Source: Brasilonema angustatum HA4187-MV1 (GTDB taxonomy: Bacteria; Cyanobacteriota; Cyanobacteriia; Cyanobacteriales; Nostocaceae). Taken from it: 64,000 bases of DNA. Position numbers and translations under genes: made by a program. The stretch is from positions 1 to 64,000 of the forward strand of contig JAHHGV010000013.1 of the NCBI GenBank assembly GCA_019359695.1. Reading direction: 5' to 3'. The notes under the pieces are model-generated. The model searched no databases, had not been told where the DNA came from, and saw only the letters and a program-made list of their open reading frames with translations. Each line of letters starts with the position of its first letter. The stretch's first letter is position 1. Below are positions 19,200-28,064 of this stretch, piece after piece.

Positions 19200-20972
19200 A
19201 TGGCTAAAAACGAAACTTTAGCCGCCCTAAAAATCATTCCGTTGGGCGGTTTGCATGAAATTGGTAAAAATACCTGTGTTTTTGAGTATGAGGATGAAAT
19301 TATCCTGCTAGATGCAGGGTTGGCTTTTCCCACAGACGGAATGCATGGAGTTAATATAGTACTCCCAGACATGACTTATATACGGGAAAATCGCGACAAA
19401 ATTAAAGGTATGATTGTCACCCACGGTCATGAAGACCATATCGGTGGGATAGCCTTTCACCTAAAGCAATTTGAAATTCCTGCGATTTATGGTCCAAGAC
19501 TAGCACTGGCAATGCTAGAGGGGAAATTGGAAGAAGCGGGAGTGCGCGATCGCACTGAGTTAAAAACCGTCCTCCCCCGCGATGTGGTGAGAATTGGCAA
19601 ACATTTCTTTGTGGAATACATTCGCAATACCCACTCCATTGCTGATAGCTTTACTGTAGCAATTCATACACCAGTTGGAATACTTATCCATACAGGGGAT
19701 TTTAAAATTGACCATACGCCTGTAGATGGTGAGCATTTTGACTTGCAAAGACTAGCCGAACACGGGGAGAAAGGCGTACTGTGCTTGATGAGCGATTCAA
19801 CAAACTCAGAAGTACCAGGATTCACGCCTTCAGAACGTTCTGTGTATCCAAATCTGGACAGAGTCTTCAGTCAAGCCACTGGGCGATTATTTGTGACAAC
19901 CTTTGCCTCCAGCGTGCATCGCATTAACATGGTTTTGCAACTGGCGCAAAAGTATAAACGTGTCGTGGGCGTGGTAGGTCGTTCCATGCTGAATCTGATT
20001 GCCCATGCCCGTAATTTAGGATACATCAAGTGTGATGAGAATCTCCTTCAGCCGTTGCATGCTCTGCGCAATCAGCCAGATGCAAATGTGTTGATTTTGA
20101 CGACTGGTTCTCAAGGTGAGCCAATGTCCGCAATGACCCGGATAGCCAATCAAGAACATCCCCATATTAGAATTCGCCAAGGAGATACGGTCGTCTTCTC
20201 AGCCAACCCCATTCCTGGAAATACAATTGCTGTAGTCACCGTCATCGATAAGTTGATGATGCAGGGAGCAAATGTCATCTATGGTCGGGATAAAGGAATT
20301 CACGTCTCTGGTCATGGATGTCAGGAAGACCAAAAGCTGATGATAGCTTTGACTAGACCCAAGTTCTTCCTACCAGTTCACGGAGAACATCGGATGCTCG
20401 TCAAGCATTCCCAAACAGCTCAGAGTATGGGGATTCCTGCAGAAAACATGGTGATTATTCAGAATGGGAATATCGTTGAACTCACTGAGGAATCAATCCG
20501 TGTTGCTGGTAAAGTCGCATCTGGTCTGGAACTGGTAGATACTTCCGGTAGTGGTATGGTTAGTGCCAAAGTGCTCCAAGAACGGCAACGTATGGCAGAA
20601 GAAGGTATCGTCACAATTGCGATGGCGTTAGATTGGAATGGCAAGCTGATAGCGAAGCCAGAAATTCACCTGCGAGGTGTTGTCACGAGCATCGAGCGCC
20701 CCTTGCTGCAAAAGTGGGTACAACAGCGAATTGAAGAAATCCTCAGCGTTCGCTGGTCAGAATTTGCTCCCTCTTTTGATGGTGAAAATCAAGAGGTGGA
20801 CTGGGGTGGATTGCAAGGGCTTTTGGAGCGGGAATTAGCACGCTCACTACGAAAGGAACTGCATTGTCAACCGTCCGTAACTTTATTGATGCAAATTCCT
20901 GATGAACCACCAGTAAAAGTTTCTGACGGTAGAAGGCGGCGTACTCGTACTGCGGCTCAAGTTGCATCGTAG
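19200..20972 (+). CDS. rnj: Ribonuclease J
   Basis: A metallo-beta-lactamase and beta-CASP ribonuclease with endo- and 5'-exonuclease activity in mRNA turnover. Zinc ligands are in HGHEDHIGG (75-83), NTHSIADS and HTGDFKID; the beta-CASP motifs VTTFASSVHR, SANPIPGN and HVSGHGCQED follow. At 590 residues it includes the C-terminal domain, ending in a basic RRRRTRTAAQ tail. ATG at 19200 follows AAGGAGAAT. In other cyanobacteria it also sits after asd-dapA. The 292-bp spacer before it suggests its own promoter. Confidence 0.95.
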   Translation: MAKNETLAALKIIPLGGLHEIGKNTCVFEYEDEIILLDAGLAFPTDGMHGVNIVLPDMTYIRENRDKIKGMIVTHGHEDHIGGIAFHLKQFEIPAIYGPRLALAMLEGKLEEAGVRDRTELKTVLPRDVVRIGKHFFVEYIRNTHSIADSFTVAIHTPVGILIHTGDFKIDHTPVDGEHFDLQRLAEHGEKGVLCLMSDSTNSEVPGFTPSERSVYPNLDRVFSQATGRLFVTTFASSVHRINMVLQLAQKYKRVVGVVGRSMLNLIAHARNLGYIKCDENLLQPLHALRNQPDANVLILTTGSQGEPMSAMTRIANQEHPHIRIRQGDTVVFSANPIPGNTIAVVTVIDKLMMQGANVIYGRDKGIHVSGHGCQEDQKLMIALTRPKFFLPVHGEHRMLVKHSQTAQSMGIPAENMVIIQNGNIVELTEESIRVAGKVASGLELVDTSGSGMVSAKVLQERQRMAEEGIVTIAMALDWNGKLIAKPEIHLRGVVTSIERPLLQKWVQQRIEEILSVRWSEFAPSFDGENQEVDWGGLQGLLERELARSLRKELHCQPSVTLLMQIPDEPPVKVSDGRRRRTRTAAQVAS

Positions 20973-21966
20973 CTGACATCTTTATTCAAGCCCCTGGATT
21001 CATGAGCTAGTGCGTTGGGGAGGACAGTGCCGGGGTGAGGCAGCGCGGTCTTGGGGGTTTCCCCCATGAGCGACTGCCGAAAGGGTTTCCCGACAGTCGC
21101 GCACCTGTCCGTTGAGCTAGTACTTGATGAGGGTTTCCCTCACTTGGTATCTGGCGTCCGGGTTAAGCGACTTGTAGACGCCCGTTAGGCACAGCCGTGG
21201 CGTTAGCCATAGGGCGGCTTCCCGTAGGGTAGCACCTGGCGTCCGTGGGGTCTTCAATTTTGAATTTTGTTAGCGCAGCGGGACGCAGTCCATTTTGAAT
21301 TTTGAATTCCCCGAAGGGGATTATCCCGCTCATGCATGGGTGGAATGGTGCTGCTATCCACCCTAATTTTTACTATTCACGTGAAGTAGAGCTTAAAGAC
21401 GCCAGGTAAGTCAACCCTAATACGTCATAGATTGCAAGTTGTCCGAGGAGGATGACAAATTTATGATGCTGTTATCAACAGTTCTGTAGCTATCAGCAAA
21501 ATTACTCATATTCCAATGTCAGCTCACCACTTTTCCACTGAGAGTGAAAATATGGGTAAAATCGCGGAAAAATGGGTTTTAAAAAATTGAAATTCTTGAT
21601 TCTTAATTAATTTTCTTCCTTGTATTCTTTTTCTCTCCTACTTAGTCTCTCTTATCTATAAGTATTTTTTTGGGGAAGGTTGTAATATTTAAAAGTCACT
21701 ATCAGCGTCGAATTTACACAGTTTTGCTCTTAGCTAATGACTACCTGAATGCAAAACTGTAGTATTTCTACTTACGCAATCAAGAGTGATGTCAAATGTA
21801 TTTTATTTTGTGACAAAGTTTTAGTAAACGTTACACCTTTATCTACCCAAAGGTAGATGTCTTTACTAAAAATTTAATTACGTCAAGTGAAAAAGAAGAT
21901 ATCTCTACTGCACCTCTGATCAAAAGGAAATTGCGCTTAACTTGACGTAATATAGAACAGGCTCTG
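20973..21966. other. Repeat-rich non-coding region, about 1 kb
   Basis: The first 450 bp are GC-rich repeat debris: several CTGGCGTCC and GTGCGTTGG segments related to the ACGCCAGGTGC family seen at 39.2, 40.1 and 43.4 kb, plus the 47-bp TTTTGAATTTTG module. The last 500 bp are AT-rich and lie upstream of a small ORF. They contain a hairpin ATCTACC-CAAA-GGTAGAT (21841-21858) and an inverted pair ATTACGTCAAGT (21877-21888)/ACTTGACGTAAT (21940-21951), possible regulatory sites. Confidence 0.65.
21257..21303. repeat. 47-bp dispersed repeat, copy 1 (identical to 62848-62894)
   Basis: The 47 bases are identical to those at 62848-62894. The core TTAGCGCAGCGGGACGCAGT is flanked on both sides by TTTTGAATTTT. 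Related cores occur at 38719-38741 and 56091-56115. Confidence 0.85.
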
Positions 21967-22101
21967 ATGCCAGTAGCTACTCAGTCATCAGATCAGACAA
22001 ATCATCAGATTGTATCTCAGTCAGGACAAGGTTCTTCCGGAACAAGTCGTGGCAAAGTTGTAAATGTTCATCGGGTAGTTCAAGAGCCTCAGTCGAAATA
22101 G
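21967..22101 (+). CDS. Possible small protein upstream of the Mo-nitro_C gene
   Basis: A 44-residue frame from ATG at 21967 to TAG at 22101, rich in Ser and Gln at first and ending in GKVVNVHRVVQEPQSK. It ends 11 bp before the ATG of the Mo-nitro_C gene, whose ribosome-binding site GAGGAG overlaps this stop codon, suggesting translational coupling. I recognise no family. It may be a real leader or partner peptide, or a chance ORF. Confidence 0.4.
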   Translation: MPVATQSSDQTNHQIVSQSGQGSSGTSRGKVVNVHRVVQEPQSK

Positions 22102-22112
22102 AGGAGTGAACC

Positions 22113-22487
22113 ATGAAGGTATACCATAATACCACAAAAAAAATATTTTTGGCAAGCTGGGTGCCGCTAAATCAAGCACAACAAGACGCCCCAGCCGCCC
22201 AGATGCATCGTCCTTCGCCTAAGCCTGAGTTTGGTATTCTCCAATCCATACGGCGATGGTTAGACAATGTTCCAGTTCGCGATCGCCAACTAGCTCATCG
22301 CTTGTGCAAGTTCATTCCTTCCCAGTGTCCTTTTGAGCGCGATGTGAAATTATTTGGGAAAACCCTGTTTCATATTCCGCCAATGTGCAAGCTCAACCCT
22401 GTTTACGAAGAGTTGGTTGGCTTACGTTTTCGAGCGCTATGCTATCTAGCTGATGAATGCGGCGAAGATGTGACACAGTACTGCTAA
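22113..22487 (+). CDS. Mo-dependent nitrogenase C-terminal (Mo-nitro_C, PF06967-like) protein
   Basis: A 124-residue protein. Residues about 45-124 match the cyanobacterial family labelled 'Mo-dependent nitrogenase C-terminus': ILQSIRRWLDNVPVRDRQLAHRLCKFIP, CPFERDVKLFGKTLFHIPP, CKLNPVYEELVGLRFRALCYLADECGED. Despite the name, it is not a nitrogenase subunit and its function is unknown. Four conserved cysteines (CKFIP, CPFER, CKLNP, CYLAD) could bind a metal or form disulfides. The N-terminal 40 residues are variable. It has a good ribosome-binding site, GAGGAG. A small ORF lies directly upstream. Confidence 0.82.
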   Translation: MKVYHNTTKKIFLASWVPLNQAQQDAPAAQMHRPSPKPEFGILQSIRRWLDNVPVRDRQLAHRLCKFIPSQCPFERDVKLFGKTLFHIPPMCKLNPVYEELVGLRFRALCYLADECGEDVTQYC

Positions 22488-22694
22488 TAAATCAGTACCG
22501 TTTAGTTAAGGATTGTTTTCGGAGATTTCACACGTGTAGAGACATTGCACGCAACGTCTCTACTCATGACCAAAAACTAGTGCAAGGAGTCAGAACTCAC
22601 CAACTCACCAACTCACAAGAGAAAAATTCCTCCAGAATCAGGATTTTAAGCTATTCCTAACCGTCTAGTTATTTCTGTCATCCTGTACTAATAA

Positions 22695-24428
22695 CTATTT
22701 ACCGTTTTTTTGCCATTGTGCAATTGCATTCTGCGCTTGTTTGTATGTGGCTGTTTCCTCTGGAACTAAAGCAGCGGTTTCAATCGCAGCTTTGAATTCT
22801 TTTCGGTTTGCTCGTTGTTTGGCAAGACGCAAAATATTTTCACTCCATGAGTTGATAGATTTTTGAGCAACATCAAAACCTGGTTCATCTCGTGGAACTT
22901 TTTTAGCAACTTCTATAGCGCGATTGTAGGTAGAAGCCTGTCCATCCCGAATTAAGCCAACAGCAGCATCAATAAGGGTTGTATTGGTTACATACTGCTT
23001 TGCTTCTAGCCGCCACTGCTTAATAGATGTTTGTGCTTTTGAGTATACAGCTTGGTCTTTGGGGACTAACTGTGCAGCGGAAATAGCATTTGCATACAGT
23101 TTTTGTTTAGCACGAGCTTGTGCTAAATCTAAAATCATGCGGCTCCAAATCTTGATGTTTTCCTGAGCTTGTTCATACTTAGGATCATCATGAGGAATTT
23201 TACCAGCCGTATTAATTGCTTGTCTCAAATCACTCGCTTGAGTTTGACTCAGGGACATTTTCTGCAATTCCAACACTGCTTGGTTGGATTGTTTTGATTC
23301 GTCAGGAGTTGGAGTGACTTGTGGACTAGAAGTGACTTCGGGGATTAATTGGGTTTCTGGTTGGGTGAGTATGGTTGGTGATGGTGTCAGACTAGGTTGT
23401 GGTGATACATTAACAATCTTTCTGTTGTTAGCCACACTTGTGAAAGATGGTGGTAGTATATGCGCTAACCGCAATCCTGCGCGATCGCGCAACAAAACAA
23501 CCACAATTAAGCATAGAACAAGCATTGTAGCTATGCTCCACAGTAGAACCAGCGGCAAAAATTGGTTGTTCGACGACTTTTTGTGAGGATGAGGGGATGG
23601 ATCAGATGAGAAAGATGAGGGAGTATTTTTTCCTGCGACTTCTGCGACTTCCCTTGCTACTTCCTTGACTGTTGCTTCACGTTTATCCTCCAATTGTGGG
23701 GAGGCAGCAACTTGTGTCTGTCGCTTGGGTACAAAAACAATGACAGGATTTTGTGTGGGACGCCAGTAATGTTGACACAGTTCTGGCGTGCGAAAACTCA
23801 GGTATTTTTCTAAATGCGTTAAATTACTGCCATTACCGTAACGTAAAGCTTCTAACAGCGCGGCTGTAAAGAATCCATGCCCGAGTTCGCGACTTTCGTG
23901 GGAAAATTGCTCTGGTTGACAAGAAAGAATAGTAGAAATTTGTAGTTCTTTAGCTAGTTCTATTGTTTGTTTGCCAATGTGAGCATCTGTGTAAGTTCCG
24001 AAAGCACGGTTGATATCAAGCAATAATAATGCATCAAGGTTCGCAACTTGCAGACTCTGCATGAGCGATCGCACTTCTATACCCGTCTGTTCAACGCGAT
24101 TGGGATCGCCTTCGGCGGGCATTAAATAATCTTGTCCTTTATAGTTGACGCCATAACCGCTGAAGAAAAACCATAATCGGTCTTGCGGCTGCCAGGAAGT
24201 CGCAGCAAAATCTTCAAACAGTAGTAAAATATTTTCTTTAGTGGGATAAGTAGATCTATCTCCAAACGGTGGCGAAGTCTCTGTAATCAGCAGACAGTGT
24301 TGCGGCAAAAAACCACCATTCGTCACCAAAAAATCTTTGACTGCTTCAGCATCTGCTTGAGCGCAGTCTAAAGGTTGAAAGAACTGATATTGATTGATAC
24401 CAATTGCGATTGCCCAGTTTTTTGCCAT
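22695..24428 (-). CDS. Caspase-fold (orthocaspase-like) membrane protein lacking the catalytic His-Cys dyad
   Basis: Residues 1-235 form a peptidase C14 (p20-like) domain beginning KNWAIAIGINQY. Where active enzymes have SGHG, this one has FFSGYG (Y92); where they have DxCxS, it has LLDINRA (N140). Both catalytic residues are thus replaced (Tyr and Asn), as in the non-proteolytic variants known from cyanobacteria. A transmembrane helix follows at about 290-312 (FLPLVLLWSIATMLVLCLIV). The C-terminal 200 residues hold three related helical repeats with the pattern A-x-V-P-x-D/E, near VPKDQAVYSKAQ, VPRDEPGFDVAQ and VPEETATYKQAQ. It probably acts as a scaffold or signalling protein. It is a lone gene. 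Confidence 0.88.
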   Translation of the reverse strand: MAKNWAIAIGINQYQFFQPLDCAQADAEAVKDFLVTNGGFLPQHCLLITETSPPFGDRSTYPTKENILLLFEDFAATSWQPQDRLWFFFSGYGVNYKGQDYLMPAEGDPNRVEQTGIEVRSLMQSLQVANLDALLLLDINRAFGTYTDAHIGKQTIELAKELQISTILSCQPEQFSHESRELGHGFFTAALLEALRYGNGSNLTHLEKYLSFRTPELCQHYWRPTQNPVIVFVPKRQTQVAASPQLEDKREATVKEVAREVAEVAGKNTPSSFSSDPSPHPHKKSSNNQFLPLVLLWSIATMLVLCLIVVVLLRDRAGLRLAHILPPSFTSVANNRKIVNVSPQPSLTPSPTILTQPETQLIPEVTSSPQVTPTPDESKQSNQAVLELQKMSLSQTQASDLRQAINTAGKIPHDDPKYEQAQENIKIWSRMILDLAQARAKQKLYANAISAAQLVPKDQAVYSKAQTSIKQWRLEAKQYVTNTTLIDAAVGLIRDGQASTYNRAIEVAKKVPRDEPGFDVAQKSINSWSENILRLAKQRANRKEFKAAIETAALVPEETATYKQAQNAIAQWQKNGK

Positions 24429-24732
24429 CGCGATTTTTCTTACTCGTTGTTTAATTGCCTAGGAAAGTGATTGACTTTGTAAGGAACAAGGCTAACCTAT
24501 GTCTACTAACCTTGTCTAATAGTCTAAGTGATTCTGATTCAACCGTTATAGGATCTGCGGTCTCCTCAGAGTCTAAGACAAGCGTGGAACTTAAGGAGTT
24601 GCAATTTTTTGGTTGCTTCAAGGAGAAAGACCGACGCAAACCATAAGATAGCGATTTCTACTCAACAACTCACTACATTTGTTTGTATGCCTTAGAATAA
24701 AAAGGTTGTCTACATTTAGAGTACCCGTTACT

Positions 24733-24912
24733 ATGGCTGTTCCTAAGAAGAAAACATCGAAGTCCAAACGAGATAAACGTCGAGCTACATGGAGGCACAA
24801 AGCCACAGTTGAAGCTCAGAAAGCTCTTTCTCTAGGCAAGTCTATTTTGACTGGACGTTCTACTTTTGTCTATCCAAATGCTGAAGAAGAGGAAGAAGAA
24901 GAGGAATCATAA
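24733..24912 (+). CDS. rpmF: 50S ribosomal protein L32
   Basis: A 59-residue protein, [20 protein letters not shown], with the bacterial L32 start, and an acidic tail (EEEEEEES) as in other cyanobacteria. The true start is ATG at 24733; an upstream in-frame ATG (24679) would add 18 residues not found in L32. It is a single gene followed by a sulfite-oxidase-like gene 163 bp downstream. Zinc-binding cysteines are absent, i.e. the zinc-independent form. Confidence 0.96.
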   Translation: MAVPKKKTSKSKRDKRRATWRHKATVEAQKALSLGKSILTGRSTFVYPNAEEEEEEEES

Positions 24913-25075
24913 GACGACTATTCGGTAATTGGTAACTGGTTGCTTGTGGGATGTTAGTTGTTAGTTATTATCTCACTAACCACTAACTGGTTACCGTTGC
25001 CCTTTACCTCTGACTGATTACTTAATATTCATATGAAAATTACAGTATTTTAACAAAAGTTATTTTTCTGCAACT

Positions 25076-25669
25076 ATGGTGAGAAAATTTTTTCACAAGC
25101 CTACAGAACAAGAAGGAGAACGCGTTCCTCCCGGTCAGCACTTGGCTAAGGGGTTTCCTGTATTAACCTACGGTGCGACTCCTCAAGTTAGCACAGACGA
25201 ATGGGAGTTTCAGGTATGGGGTTTGGCAAAACCTGTAACCTTTACTTGGCCGGATTTTCTGGCGCTTCCGCAGCACGAATTCACAGCGGATTTCCATTGT
25301 GTGACGCGCTGGTCAAAACTTGATGTCAAGTGGACTGGTATCAAGGTTACAGATTTTATGAAACTCATTGAGGTAGACACCAAAGCAGATTATGTTATGG
25401 AACACTGCTACGGTGGCTACACAACTAATATCTCAATGAAAGACTTTGTGCGAGAAGAAAACTTCTTTGCCTTTCAAGTCTTCGGAGAATCCTTACCAGC
25501 AGAACATGGCGGTCCAATGCGGCTTGTCGTTCCTCATCTCTACGCTTGGAAAAGTGCCAAGTGGATCAATGGTTTAGAGTTCTTGGAACGCGAAGAGTTG
25601 GGTTTTTGGGAACGCAATGGCTATCACCGTCGTGGTGAACCTTGGGCTGAGGAACGTTACAGCAATTAA
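25076..25669 (+). CDS. Sulfite oxidase-like molybdopterin oxidoreductase
   Basis: A 197-residue protein consisting of a single oxidoreductase molybdopterin-binding domain. The molybdenum-ligand cysteine is C75 in DFHCVTRWS, followed by WTGI (85-88), the HCYGGYTTNIS segment and a GGPMRLVVPHLYAWKSAKW motif. There is no Tat signal, so it is cytosolic, unlike YedY/MsrP; it resembles YuiH-type proteins. The physiological substrate is unknown. Start ATG at 25076 has no strong ribosome-binding site; upstream is AT-rich. Confidence 0.9.
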   Translation: MVRKFFHKPTEQEGERVPPGQHLAKGFPVLTYGATPQVSTDEWEFQVWGLAKPVTFTWPDFLALPQHEFTADFHCVTRWSKLDVKWTGIKVTDFMKLIEVDTKADYVMEHCYGGYTTNISMKDFVREENFFAFQVFGESLPAEHGGPMRLVVPHLYAWKSAKWINGLEFLEREELGFWERNGYHRRGEPWAEERYSN

Positions 25670-25706
25670 AAGGTTAGTGGGGCGTTACCCCATTGGTGTC
25701 CCCGCC

Positions 25707-26405
25707 CTACTGACTTAACTTATAAGTACCTATAACTTTTTTTGTTTTGGGATGACAAACAGCGTTGCATATGACAAGGCTAATTTCAGTCACCCGCATT
25801 TCTCCAATATAAATATTTTCCAGTTCTTTGACTTTATTTTGAAATAATGCGCTCGGCTCATCTGTAAATCTACATAAGGTCATGTTTCCAAAAAATACTG
25901 TATTAGAGATATATTTTTTATTATCTGGTACACCTATTTCTCTTAAGCCCAAATCTAAGGCTTGAACTAACTTTTTTAGCGTCTCATCACAATACCCTGT
26001 TAGAGAAACACTCGTTGGAAATAAAATTAAACCCTCCAAACTAAAAGTGAATGATTGAAATTTTGGAACTATTTGAGTAAATAATTCATGGACTTTCACC
26101 ACATCTTCGTTTTTAAAAAGCGGAGGATTGTGGACAGTTCGTATACTTTTAATAGTTATATGCAGGCATTCACTCGAATAATAGAAATGGTGAGAATCTA
26201 AGCTTTGTAACGGAGTAATAATTTCTTTTGATATTGTTTGGGTAATGTCTTTTGGCGGAAATGTTAATGATGCTAGACAAATAGCGTCATCGTTTTCATA
26301 ATCACTTCGCATTTCAAGAATGCTCAATTGACTTTGCCCTTGATAAATATTGTCTTTCACCTGTTGGATGATTTTCTTTTGCTGTGTGATGTAGTTGTCA
26401 CTCAT
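25707..26405 (-). CDS. 2H-phosphoesterase-like protein with one degenerate H-x-T motif
   Basis: A 232-residue protein I recognise only by pattern. It has the two-lobed layout of 2H phosphoesterases / 2'-5' RNA ligase-like proteins: a first H-x-T motif (H82-I-T84 in ECLHITIKS) preceded by a beta-strand, and about 90 residues later FFGNMTLCRF where the second motif should be H-x-T but reads N174-M-T176. The surrounding pattern (LEGLILFPTSVSL, then a helix DLGLREIG) matches the family. If right, the enzyme may be inactive or specialised. It lies next to an aldehyde dehydrogenase on the same strand, with 80 bp between. Confidence 0.55.
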   Translation of the reverse strand: MSDNYITQQKKIIQQVKDNIYQGQSQLSILEMRSDYENDDAICLASLTFPPKDITQTISKEIITPLQSLDSHHFYYSSECLHITIKSIRTVHNPPLFKNEDVVKVHELFTQIVPKFQSFTFSLEGLILFPTSVSLTGYCDETLKKLVQALDLGLREIGVPDNKKYISNTVFFGNMTLCRFTDEPSALFQNKVKELENIYIGEMRVTEISLVICNAVCHPKTKKVIGTYKLSQ

Positions 26406-26485
26406 TATGAAGTACTTGTTCTATTACAAAGAAACGCCCATAGCTGGACGTTAATAAGACAATTCCATCTTAATAACTAAAATTG

Positions 26486-27865
26486 CTAACCAATAACTCG
26501 CTTTAGTATAGATAGCTTATCTTTATAAGGAGCGTACAGTAATTTTAAATCAAGTAAAAAGGAATTGTGGAAGACACTTTTGTAATGGGAAAAAGTGTCA
26601 AAGCTGGATTTGCCGTGATACTTGCCAATTCCACTATCACCTACACCACCAAATGGTAAAGATGAAACACTATAATGCTTCATTGTATCGTTAAGACAAA
26701 CTCCACCAGAGGAAGTTTCCTTCAAGATTTTTTGTTGGAAATTTTTATTCTTAGAAAATAAGTACAAAGCCAAAGGTTTTGGTTTAGACTTAATTAAGTC
26801 AATTGCTTCGGTTATGTCTGTGTATTCAATCACAGGAAGAATTGGACCAAAAATTTCTTCCTGCATTACGGTGGCTGTTGAAGAAATATCCTCAAGGACT
26901 GTTGGGGCAATATAAAGTTCTGAAGGGTTGGTTTCTCCGCCAATGCGAATTTCGCCCTCTTTCAGGAAATTAGATAACCTGTCAAAATGTTTTTTATTGA
27001 TAATCCTTGCATAATCAGAACTCCTTGCAGGATTGTCTCCATAAAATTCCTGCAAGGTTTTCTGAATTTCATCTAAGAAATTTTCTTTGATTTTTTTGTC
27101 TACTAAAAGATAGTCTGGTGCGATACAACTTTGTCCAGCGTTGAGAAATTTTCCCCAAGTAATACGTCTGGCAGTGTGTTCGATGTTAATATCAAAATCT
27201 ACGATGCAAGGACTTTTACCGCCCAATTCTAGGGTGACAGGTGTCAGGTTTTTTGCAGCTGCTTCCATAATTATTTTACCTACAGCCGTACCACCAGTAA
27301 AAAAGATATGGTCAAACTTTTCTGCTAGTAACTGTTGACTTGTTTGCACACCTCCTTCGATAACTGTAATATAAGCTGGCTCGAAATATTGTTTGATCAT
27401 CTCACTGAGAAGATGAGAAGTGTTTGGTGCAAGTTCTGAAGGCTTGAGAATTGCACAGTTGCCTGCTGCAATTGCACCTACTAATGGTGAGATAATTAAA
27501 GAAAATGGATAGTTCCAAGGACCAATAATTAAAACCACTCCTAGCGGTTCTGGATAAATGCGTGCCGATGCAGGAAATAATTGTAGGGAAACAGGTGCTT
27601 TCTTAGGTTTCGTCCAAGTTTTAATATGCTTGATAGCATAGCTAATTTCTTGGATGACTCCAATTTCTGTGGCATAACTCTCAAATTCTGGTTTATTTAA
27701 GTCTGCTTTTAGTGCATTGATAATTGCGTCTTTGTGCTCAGTGACTGCTTGTTTTAAAATTTTCAGTTGCTCAAGTCGAAAATTAATGTCTTTTGTCTGA
27801 CCAGTATTGAAATAAGTGCGTTGTTTGTGGATAATATCGGCAATTGACAGTTCTTGAGAAATCAT
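26486..27865 (-). CDS. Aldehyde dehydrogenase (class 3-like)
   Basis: NAD(P)-dependent oxidation of aldehydes. The 459-residue protein has N117 in GPWNYPF, the nucleotide loop FTGGTAVGK (189-197), E213 in TLELGGKSP and catalytic C247 in NAGQSCIAPD. The short N-terminus and a hydrophobic C-terminal end (LLYAPYKDKLSILKRVIG) resemble ALDH3-type enzymes including the cyanobacterial fatty-aldehyde dehydrogenases, so a role in removing fatty aldehydes is plausible but not shown. Start ATG at 27865. It is followed on the same strand by the 2H-like gene. Confidence 0.92.
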   Translation of the reverse strand: MISQELSIADIIHKQRTYFNTGQTKDINFRLEQLKILKQAVTEHKDAIINALKADLNKPEFESYATEIGVIQEISYAIKHIKTWTKPKKAPVSLQLFPASARIYPEPLGVVLIIGPWNYPFSLIISPLVGAIAAGNCAILKPSELAPNTSHLLSEMIKQYFEPAYITVIEGGVQTSQQLLAEKFDHIFFTGGTAVGKIIMEAAAKNLTPVTLELGGKSPCIVDFDINIEHTARRITWGKFLNAGQSCIAPDYLLVDKKIKENFLDEIQKTLQEFYGDNPARSSDYARIINKKHFDRLSNFLKEGEIRIGGETNPSELYIAPTVLEDISSTATVMQEEIFGPILPVIEYTDITEAIDLIKSKPKPLALYLFSKNKNFQQKILKETSSGGVCLNDTMKHYSVSSLPFGGVGDSGIGKYHGKSSFDTFSHYKSVFHNSFLLDLKLLYAPYKDKLSILKRVIG

Positions 27866-28064
27866 TGTTCTTGTCCTCGTTAGCTAAGTTTAATCAATTC
27901 TTCAGTAGTGCTAAATTTTATGAAAATTCTGAGCGATGAGTACGGAAGTTCTTTTTGCTAATTTTCAAAATTGTACTTAATATTCAGTACTCAGGATTGT
28001 TTGAGTGAAAGTGTGTTGTTTGCCCATATCTGATTTATAACGAATTATAGATAAGCAATAATAA

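Noticed and set aside
22113-22487. Nitrogenase structural subunit
   Set aside because: Despite the family name, it lacks the P-cluster and cofactor motifs and is only 124 residues; it is a Mo-nitro_C family protein.
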